Assembly: GCA_035301285.1 (NCBI GenBank) | Contig: DATGUN010000090.1 | Coordinates: forward strand, 1 to 64,000 | Origin: DATGUN01 sp035301285 | GTDB lineage: Bacteria > Bacillota > Bacilli > Bacillales > Amphibacillaceae | DNA length: 64,000 bases | Direction: 5' to 3' | In this document: positions 61,567 to 64,000 of the stretch, in pieces | Layout of the letters: each line of letters starts with the position of its first letter | How positions within the stretch are numbered: the first letter of the stretch is position 1 | The notes under the pieces: model-generated | Seen by the model: the letters and a program-made list of their open reading frames with translations, nothing else | Databases searched by the model: none | What the model was told of the DNA's origin: nothing | Translations under genes and position numbers: made by a program

Positions 61567-62416
61567 GTTTATTCCCCCTATTCATATCCATCCCGTTTTA
61601 ATCATATTTATAATCATTTCATTTATGACGGGTACTTTTATTGAACTGATAATCATTTTGGCGATTGTCTTATTTCATGAATTGGGGCACTTTATGATGG
61701 CAACTTATTTCAAATGGCGAATCAGGAGTGTCATGTTGTGGATTTTTGGAGGTGTGATGGATACGGATGAACACGGGAACAAGCCGTTATTTCAAGATAT
61801 ACTCGTTACGATTGCGGGACCTCTTCAGCACATTGTGTTATTTATACTTATACTATTGTCATCATCTTTAAACATACTTTCGCCTTCTGTCATGGAACTT
61901 GTCCTTTACTATAACACAATCCTTCTTGTCTTTAACCTATTACCAATTTGGCCATTGGATGGGGGAAAGTTACTTTCAGCGATATTATCATTATTCCTAC
62001 CCTTCAAAAAGGCTTATGATATCGTTATCCTTTTTTCAATAGCGGCAGCTCTGGCTTGTATATTGGTACAACTATTTTTAATTCCATTCAATTTAAGTGT
62101 TTTATGCATTATGTTGTTCTTGATGGTGGAAAATAAAACAGAGTGGAAACAACGTTTTTATGTATTTATCCGATTTTTATTGAAGCGCTATGAAGGTAAT
62201 CCATCCATTCGAAATATAGAACCTATTATTGTGCCATCGCAAGCAACGATGATGGATGTGTTTGAACGGTTTAAGCGGGATAAGTCACATTCCATTTATA
62301 TTATATACCCGTCCAGCATTCGCAAATCAATCGATGAGAATGAATGTTTACACAATTATTTTTACGAAAGGCATTATTATAAGTCAATCGGGGAAGTAGC
62401 TGACTTGCACACGTGA
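61553..62416 (+). CDS. spoIVFB: Intramembrane metalloprotease SpoIVFB
   Basis: M50 site-2 protease (287 aa) that cleaves pro-sigma-K in the outer forespore membrane. HELGH is at 42-46 and the third zinc ligand D136 is in LPIWPLDGGKL; six transmembrane helices cover the first 190 residues, and a C-terminal CBS-like domain follows. The ATG at 61553 lies inside the spoIVFA end, 14 bp overlap; TTG at 61550 is an alternative. gerE, a sigma-K-dependent gene, is also in this window. Confidence 0.93.
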   Translation: MNLHRFIPPIHIHPVLIIFIIISFMTGTFIELIIILAIVLFHELGHFMMATYFKWRIRSVMLWIFGGVMDTDEHGNKPLFQDILVTIAGPLQHIVLFILILLSSSLNILSPSVMELVLYYNTILLVFNLLPIWPLDGGKLLSAILSLFLPFKKAYDIVILFSIAAALACILVQLFLIPFNLSVLCIMLFLMVENKTEWKQRFYVFIRFLLKRYEGNPSIRNIEPIIVPSQATMMDVFERFKRDKSHSIYIIYPSSIRKSIDENECLHNYFYERHYYKSIGEVADLHT

Positions 62417-62445
62417 CTTATTATATATATTAAGATCATAACTGC

Positions 62446-62570
62446 TTGACAAATATTGATACAACATGGTAATATCAATACGTTAAACGTAGCACACCAA
62501 TGCTACAACCGCACAGAATAGGTCATAAACCGTTAAGGTGCCTATAATGGCGAGTCTTTCATAGGAGGTG
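62446..62570 (+). promoter_or_regulatory. Promoter and structured leader of rplU-ysxB-rpmA
   Basis: TTGACA (62446-62451), 18 bp, TAATAT (62470-62475). The leader of roughly 95 nt contains GTAGCA/TGCTAC and ATAGG/CCTAT stems, as expected for the L21 leader class of Bacillus; no T-run terminator is seen. The class assignment is by position and structure only. Confidence 0.65.
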
Positions 62571-62576
62571 CAAAAT

Positions 62577-62885
62577 ATGTACGCAATCATTGAAACAGGT
62601 GGCAAGCAAATCAAGGTTGAAGAGGGACAAGAAGTGTTCGTTGAAAAAGTAGATGCACAAGATGACGAGAGTGTTACTTTTGATAAAGTGCTTTTTGTTG
62701 GTGGAGACAGTGTAAAAGTTGGCGCTCCATATGTCGATGGTGCTTCTGTTACTGCAAATGTTGTAAAACACGGTCGTGCGAAAAAGATTACCGTGTTTAA
62801 ATATAAACGCAGAAAAAATTATCATCGTAAACAAGGCCACCGTCAACCCTATACAAAAGTTGTCATTGATAAAATCAATGCATAA
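62577..62885 (+). CDS. rplU: 50S ribosomal protein L21
   Basis: A 102-residue protein beginning MYAIIETGGKQIKVEEGQ, the L21 signature, with the basic KYKRRKNYHRKQGHRQPYT segment near the C-terminus that contacts 23S rRNA. ATG at 62577 follows AGGAGGTG; the frame start at 62568 overlaps that site. First gene of rplU-ysxB-rpmA. Confidence 0.97.
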   Translation: MYAIIETGGKQIKVEEGQEVFVEKVDAQDDESVTFDKVLFVGGDSVKVGAPYVDGASVTANVVKHGRAKKITVFKYKRRKNYHRKQGHRQPYTKVVIDKINA

Positions 62886-62900
62886 AGAAGGATTACCAAT

Positions 62901-63224
62901 ATGATACAGGTAACGGTATCCCGTGATCATAACAACATAACTGGCTTTGAAATAGCAGGACATGCGGATAGTGGTCCTTACGGCTATGATTTGGTATGTG
63001 CCGGCGTTTCCGCTGTTTCATTCGGAGCGATAAATGCGATTGAAGAATTGTGTGATATCGAACCCCATATTCATCAAAGTGATGACGGGGGATATATTCG
63101 AGTCGATGTACCGTCATCATTAGCAGATACACAGTTTGACAATGTACAGATATTACTTCAAGGTATGCTTGTTTCATTAAAGACCATTGAACGTGAATAT
63201 GGAGAGTTTATACAGATATATTAA
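62901..63224 (+). CDS. ysxB: Ribosomal-processing cysteine protease Prp
   Basis: A 107-residue cysteine protease that removes the N-terminal extension of L27. The catalytic pair is H21 (in EIAGHADSG) and C33 (in DLVCAGVSA), matching the H22/C34 pair of the S. aureus enzyme. It sits between rplU and rpmA, whose product carries the matching cleavage site. The ATG follows GAAGGA. Confidence 0.95.
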   Translation: MIQVTVSRDHNNITGFEIAGHADSGPYGYDLVCAGVSAVSFGAINAIEELCDIEPHIHQSDDGGYIRVDVPSSLADTQFDNVQILLQGMLVSLKTIEREYGEFIQIY

Positions 63225-63242
63225 TAGAGGAGGTGCATGATA

Positions 63243-63539
63243 ATGCTTCGTCTTGATCTACAGTTTTTTGCTCAGAAAAAAGGTGCAGGTAGCACACGTA
63301 ATGGACGTGATTCACATGCAAAACGTCTAGGCGCTAAGCGTGCCGACGGACAATTCGTCACAGGAGGGTCCATTTTATATCGCCAACGTGGTACAAAGAT
63401 CTATCCTGGTGAAAATGTTGGCCGCGGTGGAGATGACACACTTTTTGCCAAAGTTGATGGCATTGTGAAATTTGAACGTTTAGGGCGCGATCGAAAAAAA
63501 GTCAGCGTGCAACCACAACCACAATTACAAGAAGCATAA
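63243..63539 (+). CDS. rpmA: 50S ribosomal protein L27 (with Prp-cleaved leader)
   Basis: L27 (98 aa as translated) reaches the peptidyl-transferase centre with its N-terminus. MLRLDLQFFA is the Firmicutes-type extension cut by Prp before QKKGAGSTRNG; the core HAKRLGAKRADGQFVTGGSI follows. ATG at 63243 is nine bases after GGAGG; the ATG at 63237 is too close. The C-terminal tail is Gln/Pro rich (VQPQPQLQEA). It ends the operon. Confidence 0.97.
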   Translation: MLRLDLQFFAQKKGAGSTRNGRDSHAKRLGAKRADGQFVTGGSILYRQRGTKIYPGENVGRGGDDTLFAKVDGIVKFERLGRDRKKVSVQPQPQLQEA

Positions 63540-63544
63540 TATAT

Positions 63545-63580
63545 AAAAAACTCCAATCCAAAGCTAGATTGGAGTTTTTT
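63545..63580 (+). terminator. Rho-independent terminator after rpmA
   Basis: AAAAAACTCCAATC (63545-63558) pairs with GATTGGAGTTTTTT (63567-63580): a 14-bp perfect stem. Confidence 0.9.
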
Positions 63581-63638
63581 ATGTTCGCATGAAAATATTC
63601 TTTTTTTCTGCTATAATTTTTGTCATTGGAGGGATTGT

Positions 63639-64000
63639 ATGGAAGATCGGGAAGTTGTTCAATTGCTTCGTCTCTATCGACATGATGTCATGAATCAACT
63701 GCAACTTATAAACGGATATATAAGCATGAACAAACCAGAAATGGTCCAGGAAAAAATTGCTGACTATAATACGTACATACATGAGGAACAGAAATTGATG
63801 AATTTGAACGCCCATTCATTTACATTATGGCTCATCTTTTTTAATGCCAACCATGCAAATATGCATATCACCTATGAAATCAATCTCCGCGATGCTAAAT
63901 TAAGTGATGTGGATACACTTTTAAAAACACAATGTGAAAAAGTCTTCGATTACTTCAATGACCATGTACCCGATACAAATTATTGTGAAGGTCATTTGTC
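63639..64000 (+). CDS. spo0B: Sporulation phosphotransferase Spo0B (cut by window edge)
   Basis: The first 120 codons of the phosphorelay protein that passes phosphate from Spo0F to Spo0A. The phosphorylated histidine is H15 in YRHDVMNQLQLINGY, at the start of the helical hairpin; a degenerate kinase-like C-terminal part begins near residue 60. ATG at 63639 lies after GGAGG (63628-63632 region). A TATAAT -10 (63612-63617) with a weak -35 suggests its own promoter after the rpmA terminator. obg would be expected next, outside the window. Confidence 0.93.
   Translation, partial: MEDREVVQLLRLYRHDVMNQLQLINGYISMNKPEMVQEKIADYNTYIHEEQKLMNLNAHSFTLWLIFFNANHANMHITYEINLRDAKLSDVDTLLKTQCEKVFDYFNDHVPDTNYCEGHL

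Noticed and set aside
1..64000. CRISPR array, prophage, integrase or rRNA operon
   Set aside because: No direct-repeat/spacer pattern, phage structural genes, integrase or rRNA sequence were seen.

Overview
The window is a chromosomal segment of a low-GC, Gram-positive, endospore-forming Bacillaceae bacterium. The evidence is the gene order, which follows the Bacillus subtilis infC-to-spo0B region almost gene by gene, and the many sporulation genes (sspI, gerE, gerM, spoVID, spoIIB, spoIVFA, spoIVFB, spo0B). Strong Shine-Dalgarno sequences, frequent TTG/GTG starts and T-box leaders fit this. Protein divergence from B. subtilis and the accessory genes suggest a Virgibacillus/Lentibacillus/Oceanobacillus-type genus; the genus is inference. 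I see no prophage, CRISPR array or rRNA. The only mobile DNA is the tail of a UPF0236/ISLre2-type transposase at the left edge.

Layout. 1-1900: transposase remnant, then infC-rpmI-rplT with a possible leader attenuator and an ATT-started infC. 2.0-4.8 kb: TVP38 membrane protein, ysdB, dimeric dUTPase, M42 aminopeptidase ysdC. 5.0-9.7 kb (minus strand): an accessory ABC exporter operon (anchored extracellular protein, two ABC-2 permeases, ATPase) whose promoter has a perfect palindrome filling a 19-bp -35/-10 spacer. 10.1-21.1 kb: sspI, ysgA, T-box-pheST, rnhC, zapA-cvpA, polX, mutS2. 21.3-26.5 kb: fatty-acid beta-oxidation cluster lcfA-fadR-fadB-etfB-etfA with a consensus FadR operator at the fadR promoter. 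26.7-36.1 kb: trxA, uvrC, yslB, sdhCAB, ysmA, gerE, ysmB, gerM. 36.3-38.5 kb: rph-rdgB-ysnB, then tRNA-Gly and tRNA-Arg on the minus strand. 38.6-45.9 kb: ysoA, tig, clpX, lonA, engB (chaperone/protease block). 45.9-48.2 kb: a LiaF-like membrane gene, spoVID and a 62-aa membrane ORF. 48.3-54.5 kb: T-box-valS, a tandem pair of RimK-like ATP-grasp ligases on the minus strand, folC. 54.6-64.0 kb: spoIIB, radC, mreBCD-minCD, spoIVFA-spoIVFB, rplU-ysxB-rpmA and the start of spo0B.

How the genes work together. The housekeeping blocks supply translation (IF3, L35, L20, L21, L27, PheRS, ValRS, two tRNAs), DNA repair (UvrC, PolX, MutS2, RadC), nucleotide-pool cleaning (dUTPase, RdgB), respiration (SdhCAB with ETF feeding electrons from fatty-acid oxidation), cell shape and division-site placement (MreBCD, MinCD, ZapA), and several steps of sporulation. 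Compared with my recollection of B. subtilis gene order, lysC (between uvrC and yslB/sdh), lonB (clpX/lonA), the hemAXCDBL operon (engB/spoVID), comC and maf (around spoIIB/radC) are absent from their usual places. The ABC operon, the LiaF-like gene and the ATP-grasp pair are the local additions.

The most interesting non-routine signals are the MerR-style promoter of the ABC operon, the tandem ATP-grasp ligases without an obvious substrate gene, the structured sdh leader, and inverted repeats bracketing a 62-codon membrane ORF. I do not see a convincing wholly new multi-gene system.
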